Part shown: piece after piece, positions 43,851 to 52,098 of the stretch
Position numbering within the stretch: the first letter of the stretch is position 1
Layout of the letters: every line of letters starts with the position of its first letter
Source of the DNA: Candidatus Bathyarchaeota archaeon
GTDB taxonomy: Archaea; Thermoproteota; Bathyarchaeia; Bathyarchaeales; Bathycorpusculaceae
Length of the DNA: 64,000 nt
Assembly (NCBI GenBank): GCA_026014595.1
Contig: JAOZHY010000028.1
Location: forward strand, 62,001-126,000
Reading direction: 5' to 3'
Translations under genes and position numbers: made by a program
The notes under the pieces: model-generated
The model's database searches: none
What the model saw: only the letters and a program-made list of their open reading frames with translations
What the model was told of the DNA's origin: nothing

Positions 43851-44662
43851 AGCAACAACACACCCGCCACAAAAATCAACACTGCAGAGCGAACAACCTC
43901 GTTCGTCGCACCCATCACGTCTCCAGAAACGCCTCCGAAAACGCTCTTGCCCACCTGTCCCATCAGAACCCCAAGCGCCACGCTCACCAAAATCACGCCT
44001 ACACCCGTCAAACCCAAAAGCAGAACAGCAACCAAACCCGCAAGCACATAAGCCACCAAGCTGCGCTTTCTTTTGGCGCTTTCAAGAAAAATCGAGCCTA
44101 AACCCTTATGCGTTGGCTTCCCAACCACCGCGATTGTAACCATCGCCAACTTGGCTGCCACCTCAGCGGCAACAATCGCCGCAAACGCTGAACCCATATC
44201 CAGAAAGAATAAACCCACAACCGCGACAAATTCAACAATAATCGCCAACACAGCGCCCTTGTAAGAAACAGTCCACTTGTGAGCTGCTGCCCGCCTCTCC
44301 TCCAAGTTGCCCAAACCCACAGCGTTGCCCAAATCCACCAACCCGTCAAAGTGCTGAAGCCCAGACAACACCAGCAGGAAAGCCAAAGTCATCACCGCAG
44401 GAAGCAACATCAACAAAAACCCGCTGGGAACCCAAACAAACAAGCCGACAAACCCAAGCAGGTACGACAGCAAAAAACGTGCAAAGTAAAAATACGCTGC
44501 CCCCAGTAGTCCAATGAACGCGCCGACTACAGGAAACAGGTAAATATATTCCGCTGTTGTCACCACAAAATCCTCAGTCTTACCCAACGGTATTATAGTG
44601 AAGAAAGACAGCAAATCCCTAAAAGTTTTTATAGCTTTCATCCGCGACATATACCCTATCAC
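43847..44662 (-). CDS. cobS: Adenosylcobinamide-GDP ribazoletransferase CobS
   Basis: The 271-residue polytopic membrane enzyme joins adenosylcobinamide-GDP to alpha-ribazole (phosphate). It has FTIIPLG, FPVVGAFIGLL, GLQHFDGLVDLGNAVG, FVAVVGLFFL and the C-terminal GDVMGATNEVVRSAVLI. The central motif usually ends in Asp (D-G-L-x-D-x-x-D); here the last residue is Asn. The frame allows starts at ATG 44662, 44650 or 44641. It diverges from the epimerase gene with only 37 bases between, so the promoters overlap. Confidence 0.92.
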   Translation of the reverse strand: MIGYMSRMKAIKTFRDLLSFFTIIPLGKTEDFVVTTAEYIYLFPVVGAFIGLLGAAYFYFARFLLSYLLGFVGLFVWVPSGFLLMLLPAVMTLAFLLVLSGLQHFDGLVDLGNAVGLGNLEERRAAAHKWTVSYKGAVLAIIVEFVAVVGLFFLDMGSAFAAIVAAEVAAKLAMVTIAVVGKPTHKGLGSIFLESAKRKRSLVAYVLAGLVAVLLLGLTGVGVILVSVALGVLMGQVGKSVFGGVSGDVMGATNEVVRSAVLIFVAGVLLL

Positions 44663-44699
44663 TCAACTAAATAAGATATAGACTTTGTCGTGAAACCTC

Positions 44700-45650
44700 A
44701 TGGCGCAACTTAACGAAAAGCGAGTACTGGTAACTGGTGGTGCAGGCTTCATAGGCTTTCACTTGTGCAAAAAACTCGCAGAGTACACTTCTAACCTAAC
44801 GATATACGATAACCTGTCAAGCGGAAAACTCGAAAACGTAAAAGACCTGCCAAAAGTAAACTTCGTGAAAGGCGACATCCTCGACCTCACAAAACTGTCC
44901 TCGCTGGAGAAAACTGACCTGATTTACCACCTCGCAGCCCAAGTCGTTGTCCCATACTCCATGGAAAATCCGCTGGAAGATTTCGAAACCAACGCGCACG
45001 GAACAATGAACGTCCTTGAAAAGGCACGCAAAGACGACGCAAGGCTAATCTTCGCCTCAAGCGCAGCTGTGTACGGCAACCCCGCAAAACTGCCAACACC
45101 AGAAGATTACGGTTTCAACCCCTTCTCATGCTACGGCTTGTCCAAAGTAGTCGGCGAAGAATACTGCAACATGTACGCCAACCAGTACGGCTTGGAAATC
45201 ACCATTATGAGGTTCGCCAACGTTTACGGTTCAAGATGCCATGGCGTCATAAACGATTTCTTGGACAAACTCAGCAGAAACCCGAACAAGCTGGAAATCA
45301 TCGGCACAGGCTTGCAATCCAGAGACTTCGTTCACGTCTCAGACATCGTGGAAGCATTAATAACTTCAGCCCAAAACGAGAAAGCCATAGGTCAAACGTA
45401 TAACCTCGGCTATGGAAAAACAACAAAAATAATAGACCTTGCCAAAATGATCCTCAAAATCCTCAACCTCACCGATAAAACGGTCATAACAACCACCAAC
45501 GTTTCATGGAAAGGAGACATTAACACAATCTGGTTTGACATAAGCAAAGCGAAAAAAGAGTTGAATTGGCATCCCAAAATAACCCTTGAAGACACACTAA
45601 AAGAAATGATTAAAGAGAGGAAACTCGGAGATGCCATCAACTCCCGCTAA
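44700..45650 (+). CDS. NAD-dependent sugar epimerase/dehydratase (GalE-like SDR)
   Basis: The 316-residue extended SDR has VLVTGGAGFIGFH for NAD binding, HLAAQVVVPYS, the catalytic SSAAVYG serine and YGLSK (Tyr-x-x-x-Lys), with RFANVYG and the substrate-binding SRDFVHVSDIV. It likely interconverts UDP-sugars for glycolipids or glycans. Its end overlaps the prenyltransferase gene by 20 bases, making it the first gene of a three-gene unit with UbiA and a Tes-like enzyme. Confidence 0.9.
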   Translation: MAQLNEKRVLVTGGAGFIGFHLCKKLAEYTSNLTIYDNLSSGKLENVKDLPKVNFVKGDILDLTKLSSLEKTDLIYHLAAQVVVPYSMENPLEDFETNAHGTMNVLEKARKDDARLIFASSAAVYGNPAKLPTPEDYGFNPFSCYGLSKVVGEEYCNMYANQYGLEITIMRFANVYGSRCHGVINDFLDKLSRNPNKLEIIGTGLQSRDFVHVSDIVEALITSAQNEKAIGQTYNLGYGKTTKIIDLAKMILKILNLTDKTVITTTNVSWKGDINTIWFDISKAKKELNWHPKITLEDTLKEMIKERKLGDAINSR

Positions 45651-46527
45651 AGGCTTAATCGCGCTTCTGCGTCTTCCATACTGGATGATGACAGGTGGCT
45701 TGGCGCTTCTCACGTCTTTAGCCATCACGAAAGGCGCTCTCAGCGTGGAAATTGCGTTGCTGTCGTTCTTTTCCATGGCGTTCATAACTTCAGCAGGATT
45801 CTCCCTTAACGACTACTTTGACAGGGAAAGCGACGCCGTAATCAAACCAAAACGTCCCATACCTTCAGGAGCATTATCGCTGAAGCAGGTTGTAGCCGTC
45901 GCGGTTATCCTTTTCGTCGTGGGTCTAAGCCTTGCAGCGTGGATAAACCAGCTCAGCCTCATAATCCTAGTAATCGACTCCATACTGCTTGTGGTGTACT
46001 CAGCCTTTATAAAGCGGAAGTCAGGTTTCGCCGCGAACATCCTCGTCGGCATCTTAACTGGCACAGCGTTCCTGTACGGCCAAGCAGTCACGTTAGGACC
46101 AAACACAATCATTCCAACGGTCCTGCCATTGGCTTCCCTGAGCCTGTACCCCATTGCCTGTGGAACAATCGGCGGCAACATTCTCCGAGACATCCTAAGC
46201 CTCGAAGGCGACGCAAAAGTTGGTTATCCAACGCTTCCCCAGAAAATAGGCAACGCCAACGCGGTAAAAGTTGCTGCCGTCTTCTTTGTCACCACGGGTG
46301 TGCTTGCGCCTCTTCCTTACCTTCTAAACCAGTTTTCAGTGTATTATTTGCCTCTCATATTGGTTTGGAGTGTTCTCCTCATCTACGCTTCGATTCGCCT
46401 TGTCGCTTCAGCTTCGTCTGTCCAAGATGTGCGGAAATATGAGCGGTTAATCACCATGTCTATGATGCTGCTTCCACTGTCGCTGATAATTGAGGCCTTA
46501 TCTCCGATAATCGGAGGATTATTGTGA
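45631..46527 (+). CDS. UbiA-family prenyltransferase (DGGGP-synthase-like)
   Basis: The 298-residue membrane protein with about eight helices has the two Asp-rich motifs: NDYFDRESDAVIKPKRPIPSG (first) and GNILRDILSLEGDAKVGYPTLP (second). Archaeal members add a second geranylgeranyl chain to make the lipid core, or act on quinone or chlorophyll precursors. Linkage to a Tes-like enzyme supports a lipid role. The start is ATG 45631 inside the epimerase gene; the end overlaps the next gene by four bases. Confidence 0.88.
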   Translation: MPSTPAKGLIALLRLPYWMMTGGLALLTSLAITKGALSVEIALLSFFSMAFITSAGFSLNDYFDRESDAVIKPKRPIPSGALSLKQVVAVAVILFVVGLSLAAWINQLSLIILVIDSILLVVYSAFIKRKSGFAANILVGILTGTAFLYGQAVTLGPNTIIPTVLPLASLSLYPIACGTIGGNILRDILSLEGDAKVGYPTLPQKIGNANAVKVAAVFFVTTGVLAPLPYLLNQFSVYYLPLILVWSVLLIYASIRLVASASSVQDVRKYERLITMSMMLLPLSLIIEALSPIIGGLL

Positions 46528-47990
46528 AGAAAACAAAAAGTATCTGCCCAGTGTGCCAGAAAAAAATCGATGCAGAAATGACGGTTAAAGACGACAGAAT
46601 CCTCATCACCAAGCAATGCCCCGAACACGGCGTTTTTACGGCTACTCACTGGCAGAGCCCAAGCATTTACGGTTTCACAGAGGATTACGACTACTTCAAG
46701 TACTTCGAAGACCCCAAGGCGTCATCTAATCCTGATGGTTGTCCATACGTCTGCGGTTCATGCAGCAACCACACTTCGGACACCGTCATAGGAGTCATCG
46801 ATGTCACGAAAAAGTGTGATTTGCGTTGCGCAGTCTGCTTTTCAACGTTTTCTGACCACATCGTAGATTATGAGCCCACTAAAGCTGAGCTTGTGAATAT
46901 TCTGACGTTCCTGAGCAAACGCGACCCGAAACCTCCTGCAATTCTGTTCTCTGGCGGTGAACCGTTGGAGCGTGAAGACATGCCGGAAATCATCGGCACT
47001 GCACACCAATTGAAGTTTATGACCATCTTGGCGACCAACGGAATACATCTGGCCGAAGACCCTGAGCTTGCAACGAAGCTAAAGCAGAATGGCTTAAACA
47101 TTGTTTATCTGCAGTTCGACAGTTTCCAAGATTCGTTCTACGAGAAGATTCGCGGACGAAAACTTCTGAGCCTCAAATACAAGGCTGTGGATGTCTGTCG
47201 CAAGCTGGACATGGAAGTCATCTTAGTTACGACGTTGATGCGCGGCTTCAACGACAAAGAAGTTGGACGAATTGTGCGGTTTGCCGCAGCAAACTCGGAC
47301 ATCATTCGCGGCTTGATTTTCCAGCCAATCGCGTTTACGGGTCGTGCGACCGATAATCCTTTTCAGGATGCTTGGCGGGAGTGGCGGTTTGCTGAGGATG
47401 TGGAGCTTCAGACTGGCGGCGAGATAAGGACGACTGATTTCTTTCCGCTGGGAGTGATGGTTTCGCCCATAAAGATTATGCGGAAATTCATGAAGAAGCC
47501 TTGGCCGCTGTTCTCCTGCAGTCCGCATTGCGGCATCGTGAATTGGATGTATGTTTCCAAAAGCGGTAAGATTATTCCGATTAATCATTTTGTGGATTTT
47601 GAGAAGTTTTTCAGGGTAATTTTGAAAACTGCGCAAAACGTGGATTCGAAGGGCAGATTCTCGCTTCTGGCGTCGTTGTTCATGGCGTCCATGCGGTCTC
47701 TGGACATGTTACTTGTCACCAAGGAAGTTGGTATATTCACTCTAATGCGGAGTATCCTGAAGATGCATATCGCGCCAAGTTACCAGTCGCTTGGTCCTAT
47801 ACGTAGAAGGATTTTTCTGCTGGGCTGCATGGCTTTTATGGACCCATACAATTTTGACGTGAACCGCGTCAGAAGATGCGTGATACACTACGTTACTCCA
47901 GATTTGAAAGTCATACCTTTCTGCGCCTACAACAACGTCCACAGGATAGAAACTGAAGAAGAGTACGCTGCGCGCGGACAGGCAAAATAG
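46524..47990 (+). CDS. Tes-like radical SAM enzyme (tetraether lipid synthase family)
   Basis: The 488-residue protein matches the MJ0619-type radical SAM group that includes tetraether synthase Tes. An N-terminal cysteine region (CPVCQKKI, CPEHGVF) is followed by CGSCSNHTS, the SAM-cluster motif CDLRCAVC near residue 95, SGGEPLEREDMPEI, CSPHCGIVNW and the C-terminal CVIHYVTPDLKVIPFCAYN, giving several extra cluster sites. Tes joins two archaeal lipid chains end to end. GTG 46524 overlaps the UbiA stop (GTGA). Relatives such as GrsA have different substrates, so the exact reaction is uncertain. Confidence 0.85.
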   Translation: MKKTKSICPVCQKKIDAEMTVKDDRILITKQCPEHGVFTATHWQSPSIYGFTEDYDYFKYFEDPKASSNPDGCPYVCGSCSNHTSDTVIGVIDVTKKCDLRCAVCFSTFSDHIVDYEPTKAELVNILTFLSKRDPKPPAILFSGGEPLEREDMPEIIGTAHQLKFMTILATNGIHLAEDPELATKLKQNGLNIVYLQFDSFQDSFYEKIRGRKLLSLKYKAVDVCRKLDMEVILVTTLMRGFNDKEVGRIVRFAAANSDIIRGLIFQPIAFTGRATDNPFQDAWREWRFAEDVELQTGGEIRTTDFFPLGVMVSPIKIMRKFMKKPWPLFSCSPHCGIVNWMYVSKSGKIIPINHFVDFEKFFRVILKTAQNVDSKGRFSLLASLFMASMRSLDMLLVTKEVGIFTLMRSILKMHIAPSYQSLGPIRRRIFLLGCMAFMDPYNFDVNRVRRCVIHYVTPDLKVIPFCAYNNVHRIETEEEYAARGQAK

Positions 47991-48054
47991 CGAACGACAA
48001 GTTTGACTTTGTTGCTATGCGGATAGACTTTCTTCTCTTCTGTTTTTCAACATC

Positions 48055-48134
48055 GGTTTGGCGGTTTTCGGCGTCAATAGCGACCTCTCCCCTCTATAGG
48101 TTTCTGCAATAAACCACTAATAGGCTCCAAATAG
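48055..48134 (+). repeat. Dispersed ~80-bp intergenic repeat, copy C
   Basis: It begins GGTTTGGCGG and ends GGCTCCAAATAG. It is about 92% identical to copy B. It lies between the Tes-like gene and the operator array of the Kelch gene, in the gene direction, ending six bases before the first operator-like sequence. Confidence 0.88.
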
Positions 48135-48139
48135 GCGGC

Positions 48140-48220
48140 TTGTCAAGAAAACTTAAAGGCGCGGTTAGTCAAGAAATCTTGACTAAGAATTCTGGCGCTT
48201 TGTCAAGGTTTCTTGACAAA
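48140..48220 (+). promoter_or_regulatory. Three operator-like palindromes (TTxGTCAAG type) before the Kelch/NosD cluster
   Basis: Site 2 (48165-48186) has arm TTAGTCAAGA, AA, then its exact reverse complement. Site 3 (48199-48220) is TTTGTCAAG, four bases, CTTGACAAA: nine exact pairs per arm. Site 1 (around 48140-48158) starts TTGTCAAGAAAACTT and keeps only half the symmetry. Centres are about 26 and 34 bases apart. Site 3 ends just upstream of the TATA-like TACTTTTAC (48223-48231). The arrangement suggests dimer binding at several sites by one regulator. No regulator gene adjoins it. Confidence 0.8.
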
Positions 48221-48264
48221 AATACTTTTACTATGGATATAAGCGAGTATTGGTGGGAATAGGT

Positions 48265-49533
48265 ATGGGTAAGAGTGTTGCGTTGCTAATTGCTCTCGCC
48301 TTCTTGGCGTCTTCGTGTGCAGTCGCCTACTGTTCTGTTACTGCGTCTTCTCCAAATACTTGGACGGTGAAAACTTCGATGAATGTGGCGAGGGCTTACT
48401 TCGGCGTTGCAGTCGTCAACGGGAAGATTTACGCCATCGGAGGCGACGAGGGGTCGGAAACTGGCAACTGCCTGACAGGGACAAGCATGACCTATCTTGT
48501 CGTAAACGCCACGGAAGAATATGACCCCGCATCGGATACATGGGTTTCGAAGACTCCGATGCCCACTTCCCGAGCGCTTTTTGGCACAGCAGTATACCAA
48601 GGCAAGATTTACTGTATTGGCGGATACAACGGTGCAGCGGTGTTCTATGGTCCAGATTCGTGGAATTGGAAAACCGAATACTACGACGTGGGAGCAAACG
48701 AAGTCTACGACCCCGCCACCGATACGTGGCAGACTCGGGCTTCGTTGCCGACGCCAAGATTTTCCGCCGCCACGAACATTGTGAACGGAAAAATCTACGT
48801 CATAGGCGGACACACGATGACGGATCTGTGGCGTAATTTCAATTTGAACGAGGTTTATGATCCTGAAACTGACACGTGGACAACAAAAACGCCCGCGCCA
48901 TTTAACGTTTCAAGCCCAGCCTCGGCGGTGGTTGACGGCAAGATATTCGTTTTAGGAGAAGACCCGAACGCCAACTGGCGAAACATCATACTCATATACG
49001 ACCCAGCAACCGACAACTGGAGCATCGGCGACGCTGCACCCGTAAGCCATGCAGCAACCGCTGCCGCAACAACCGGCGTGAAAGCTCCCAAGCGGATTTA
49101 CTTTTTTGATGAAAACCGAACAGACGTTTACGACCCCTCGACCGGCACCTGGACGACTGGAGCACCGGCACCGACCACTAACAGGCTTATCGCAAAAGCT
49201 GCCGTACTCGACGACGTTATTTACCTGATTGGAGGTCGCACTGGACAGTGGGGCTACATGACGTTCATGTATCCTAGTACGCTGAATGAGCAGTACACGC
49301 CAATCGGTTACGGGAACCCTAACGAGCCCACGCCGTCTCCTTCACTGACGCCTTCGCCGAGTCCGACACCAGCTCCCAGCGAATCTCCAACTCCCACGCC
49401 TGAAGCTACGCCGCTCAACACCGAGCCTGCGGTTTCAGCAAACAGCTTGGCGGCTGTCTCCGGAGCGTCGGTTGCCGCTGTCGGCATATGTTTATTCCTT
49501 TACTTCAGGGGGTATAAGTTAAAAAGAAGGTGA
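48265..49533 (+). CDS. Secreted Kelch-repeat protein with C-terminal membrane anchor
   Basis: The start ATG 48265 gives the signal peptide MGKSVALLIALAFLASS; an in-frame TTG at 48250 is possible. Kelch motifs recur through residues 40-360 (IYAIGG/EYDPASDTW, IYCIGGYNG/VYDPATDTW, IYVIGGHTM/VYDPETDTW, IFVLGED/IYDPATDNW), giving a beta-propeller of about six blades. A Thr/Pro/Ser linker and a C-terminal helix with basic tail follow (YFRGYKLKRR). It is a cell-surface binding or enzymatic propeller. It heads the cluster with four NosD-like proteins, all with the same kind of anchor. Confidence 0.88.
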   Translation: MGKSVALLIALAFLASSCAVAYCSVTASSPNTWTVKTSMNVARAYFGVAVVNGKIYAIGGDEGSETGNCLTGTSMTYLVVNATEEYDPASDTWVSKTPMPTSRALFGTAVYQGKIYCIGGYNGAAVFYGPDSWNWKTEYYDVGANEVYDPATDTWQTRASLPTPRFSAATNIVNGKIYVIGGHTMTDLWRNFNLNEVYDPETDTWTTKTPAPFNVSSPASAVVDGKIFVLGEDPNANWRNIILIYDPATDNWSIGDAAPVSHAATAAATTGVKAPKRIYFFDENRTDVYDPSTGTWTTGAPAPTTNRLIAKAAVLDDVIYLIGGRTGQWGYMTFMYPSTLNEQYTPIGYGNPNEPTPSPSLTPSPSPTPAPSESPTPTPEATPLNTEPAVSANSLAAVSGASVAAVGICLFLYFRGYKLKRR

Positions 49534-49537
49534 GCTT

Positions 49538-50818
49538 ATGAAGAAAAAAGTGGTAGTAGCAATTTTAACAGTATCATTGTTGATTTCAATCTTAGCTACT
49601 TCTCTCTGGCTCTTCAATCTGGTTAATGCGAACTTTACGCCTCTTCCTGAATTGCCGACGCCTATTTACATAAGAAATGACGGGAGCGTTGAGCCTTCAA
49701 CAGCGCCTCTCCAGCGGGTCGGAAACACCTATACCTTTACCAGCAACATTAATAATACTATAGAAGTCCAATGCTCAAACATCGTGCTTGACGGCAACGG
49801 CTTCATCATTACAAAACCGTCAGTTAAAACTGAAGACCTGATGATACCAGCCGGCTGGCTGCCTGGTGTCCGCATTACTGGCTTAGGCAACGTTACAGTC
49901 ACTAACATAGTGTTTGAAGGCTGCATCACAGGTGTTACAGTCGAGAACTCGTCTGGCATAACCATCAGCCAAAACACCATAAAAGAACCCAAAAACGGCA
50001 TAGTTGTACTATCTTCATTCGATATCAACATAGTTGGCAACTATATAGCCTTGACAAGTCAATTCTTTTCTACGGGAATGGTTTTTCTACCCAGCAATCC
50101 AGACGCCAAGAACCCGTATCACATCATGATTGAAGGAAACCATATAGTTGGCGACAGCAACCAAGTTCCTGCTTCTCCACCGCAACCGGAGCAGCATGGT
50201 ATCTGGGGTGGGTTTGTTGACTCAAAAATGGTTGGGAACACCTTAAATCGAATAAACGGCATTGCCCTATACTATACGGGTTCAAATAACCTCATAGTGG
50301 GCAACAACTTCCAAGAAAACAATGAAGGAATCCTGTTCTCTGGGAACTCTAAACTCTCCGTTAATAATACGATCTATGGCAATAACTTCGATCATAACAG
50401 TGAAAATGTGGTTGTTCCATTCATCAGAGACCCTCCACCTAACCGATGGGATAATGGCACAGTTGGAAATTACTGGAGCGATTACAAAGGTGTTGATGCA
50501 GATGGTGACGGTATAGGTGACACACCATACGTAATAGAAACCGTTTACCATGACTATGAACAGAACAAGAACGTTACTGTCGAAGAAGGTAGAGACAATT
50601 TTCCGCTCATGAGTCCAATTGATGTTGCCAGCATCAGCGCCGAATTGTCAAATCAAACGTCATTATCAACCCTTCCATCTGGAACAACGCCTCCAAGACC
50701 TGTTGAGCAAGAGCCATTCCCAATCACGTTAGTTGCTGCTTTAATTATGGTGGTTGCAGCTGTGATTGTTTTGGGATTGTTGGTTTACTTCAAGAAACGC
50801 GGGAGTCGAAGCCTATGA
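49538..50818 (+). CDS. Secreted NosD-like parallel beta-helix protein 1
   Basis: The 426-residue protein has a signal peptide (residues 3-30), a conserved entry region IYIRNDGSVEPSTAPLQRVGNTYTF, beta-helix rungs rich in Asn/Ile/Val (NIVLDGNGFIIT, VTVENSSGITISQNTI, GIVVLSSFDINIVGNYI), an acidic loop ending the helix (GNYWSDYKGVDADGDGIGDTPYVI) and a C-terminal membrane helix with KKRGSRS tail. CASH/NosD repeats typically bind or process carbohydrates; the acidic loop resembles a calcium site. It begins 4 bases after the Kelch stop. Confidence 0.88.
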   Translation: MKKKVVVAILTVSLLISILATSLWLFNLVNANFTPLPELPTPIYIRNDGSVEPSTAPLQRVGNTYTFTSNINNTIEVQCSNIVLDGNGFIITKPSVKTEDLMIPAGWLPGVRITGLGNVTVTNIVFEGCITGVTVENSSGITISQNTIKEPKNGIVVLSSFDINIVGNYIALTSQFFSTGMVFLPSNPDAKNPYHIMIEGNHIVGDSNQVPASPPQPEQHGIWGGFVDSKMVGNTLNRINGIALYYTGSNNLIVGNNFQENNEGILFSGNSKLSVNNTIYGNNFDHNSENVVVPFIRDPPPNRWDNGTVGNYWSDYKGVDADGDGIGDTPYVIETVYHDYEQNKNVTVEEGRDNFPLMSPIDVASISAELSNQTSLSTLPSGTTPPRPVEQEPFPITLVAALIMVVAAVIVLGLLVYFKKRGSRSL

Positions 50819-52098
50819 AGAAAATAAAGTGTATAGTAGCAATTAGCTTGACTTTGCAATTGTTGTTGGCAACTGGGACGCAACTTACGAATCTTTCCTC
50901 CGCGAATTTTTTTCCAGATCCCGGTCCAGACCTGCCCCGTATCTACATAAGAAGCAACGGAGACGTTGAACCAGAGACGGCGCCAATCGCGAGGGCAGGC
51001 GATGTTTACAAACTTACAGGCAACATAGCTATACGTACGATTGTGATTCAGCGCGATAATATTGTACTAGATGGCTCCCATTACTTGATTGAAGGAAACA
51101 AAAGTTGGACAGGTCTCGCTCCAAATTTCGGCGACGCGGGAAACAACGGCATAATCATCACAGGAAGAAACAACATCAACATCACGAACCTAAGTATCGA
51201 AAGGTTCACTGCTGGAGTTAGAATCTATGGTTCTTCACACATCAACATCGTCGGCAATAGTTTCAACGAAGAAACTGCGGTTTTTGACACACCCACGGGA
51301 ATAATAATCGAAGCCTCTTCGCATGTTCTAATTGAAAACAACAACTTCACAGGAATCAATGGTCCCGCTATCTTCTGCAATGGCACAAACATCACAATCA
51401 GGGACAATTCTCTAAGCGGCATAGTAGACGCGATAGATGGCAGTATAGCCGTTTATGGCTCATCAAACACAATTACCGATAACAAAATCGACACCACTTC
51501 ACCGTCGATTAGGCTGGGATCGGCAGACTCCAATATAATTGCAAGAAACCACGTCACAGGTGGCATATCCCTTGTTAGTGCCTCAAACAACAGAATTTTC
51601 CAAAACAACCTGACAAGCATACGATTCATCTTTAGTTCAAACAACACCATCTTCGGCAACAACATAGCAAACAATTTGGTGCTTGAGCAAGGAACAGTAA
51701 ACAACACTTTTTACGCGAATGCTTTCTCAACAAACTTTACTGTCCGCATTCAGGATGCAGGAACCAATTTCTGGGATAACGGCACCATAGGCAACTACTG
51801 GGCTGATTATAATGGCACTGACGGTAACGGTGATGGCATCGGAGATTCCCCCTACACAATAACTGCAGTCAAATGGGATACCACATTTGGTGGAGATGTG
51901 AGCTTTGGCGCAGGTCAAGATAACTATCCACTCATGGCTCCCTACAACGTGGAAAATAAGGAAAAAAATAACTCTGTATTGCCGCAAGCTATGCCTCTTA
52001 TAGCTGGACTTGCTACTGTCTCAATCACAGTTACAGTGGGCGTCACCTCTCTGATTCTACATCGCAGAAAACGCCGAAGAGGGGCAAAACAGACATGA
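50815..52098 (+). CDS. Secreted NosD-like parallel beta-helix protein 2
   Basis: The 427-residue paralogue has signal peptide MKKIKCIVAISLTLQLLLATG, the entry IYIRSNGDVEPETAPIARAGDVYKLTGNI, rungs NIVLDGSHYLIEG and HINIVGNSF, the terminal GNYWADYNGTDGNGDGIGDSPYTI and a C-terminal anchor with HRRKRRRGAKQ. The ATG overlaps the preceding stop by four bases (ATGA), so translation is coupled. It was probably produced by tandem duplication followed by divergence. Confidence 0.88.
   Translation: MKKIKCIVAISLTLQLLLATGTQLTNLSSANFFPDPGPDLPRIYIRSNGDVEPETAPIARAGDVYKLTGNIAIRTIVIQRDNIVLDGSHYLIEGNKSWTGLAPNFGDAGNNGIIITGRNNINITNLSIERFTAGVRIYGSSHINIVGNSFNEETAVFDTPTGIIIEASSHVLIENNNFTGINGPAIFCNGTNITIRDNSLSGIVDAIDGSIAVYGSSNTITDNKIDTTSPSIRLGSADSNIIARNHVTGGISLVSASNNRIFQNNLTSIRFIFSSNNTIFGNNIANNLVLEQGTVNNTFYANAFSTNFTVRIQDAGTNFWDNGTIGNYWADYNGTDGNGDGIGDSPYTITAVKWDTTFGGDVSFGAGQDNYPLMAPYNVENKEKNNSVLPQAMPLIAGLATVSITVTVGVTSLILHRRKRRRGAKQT

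Noticed and set aside
48055-48220. CRISPR-like array from the repeat and palindromes
   Set aside because: Only single copies of the 80-mer and three irregularly spaced palindromes; there is no regular repeat-spacer pattern and no cas gene.
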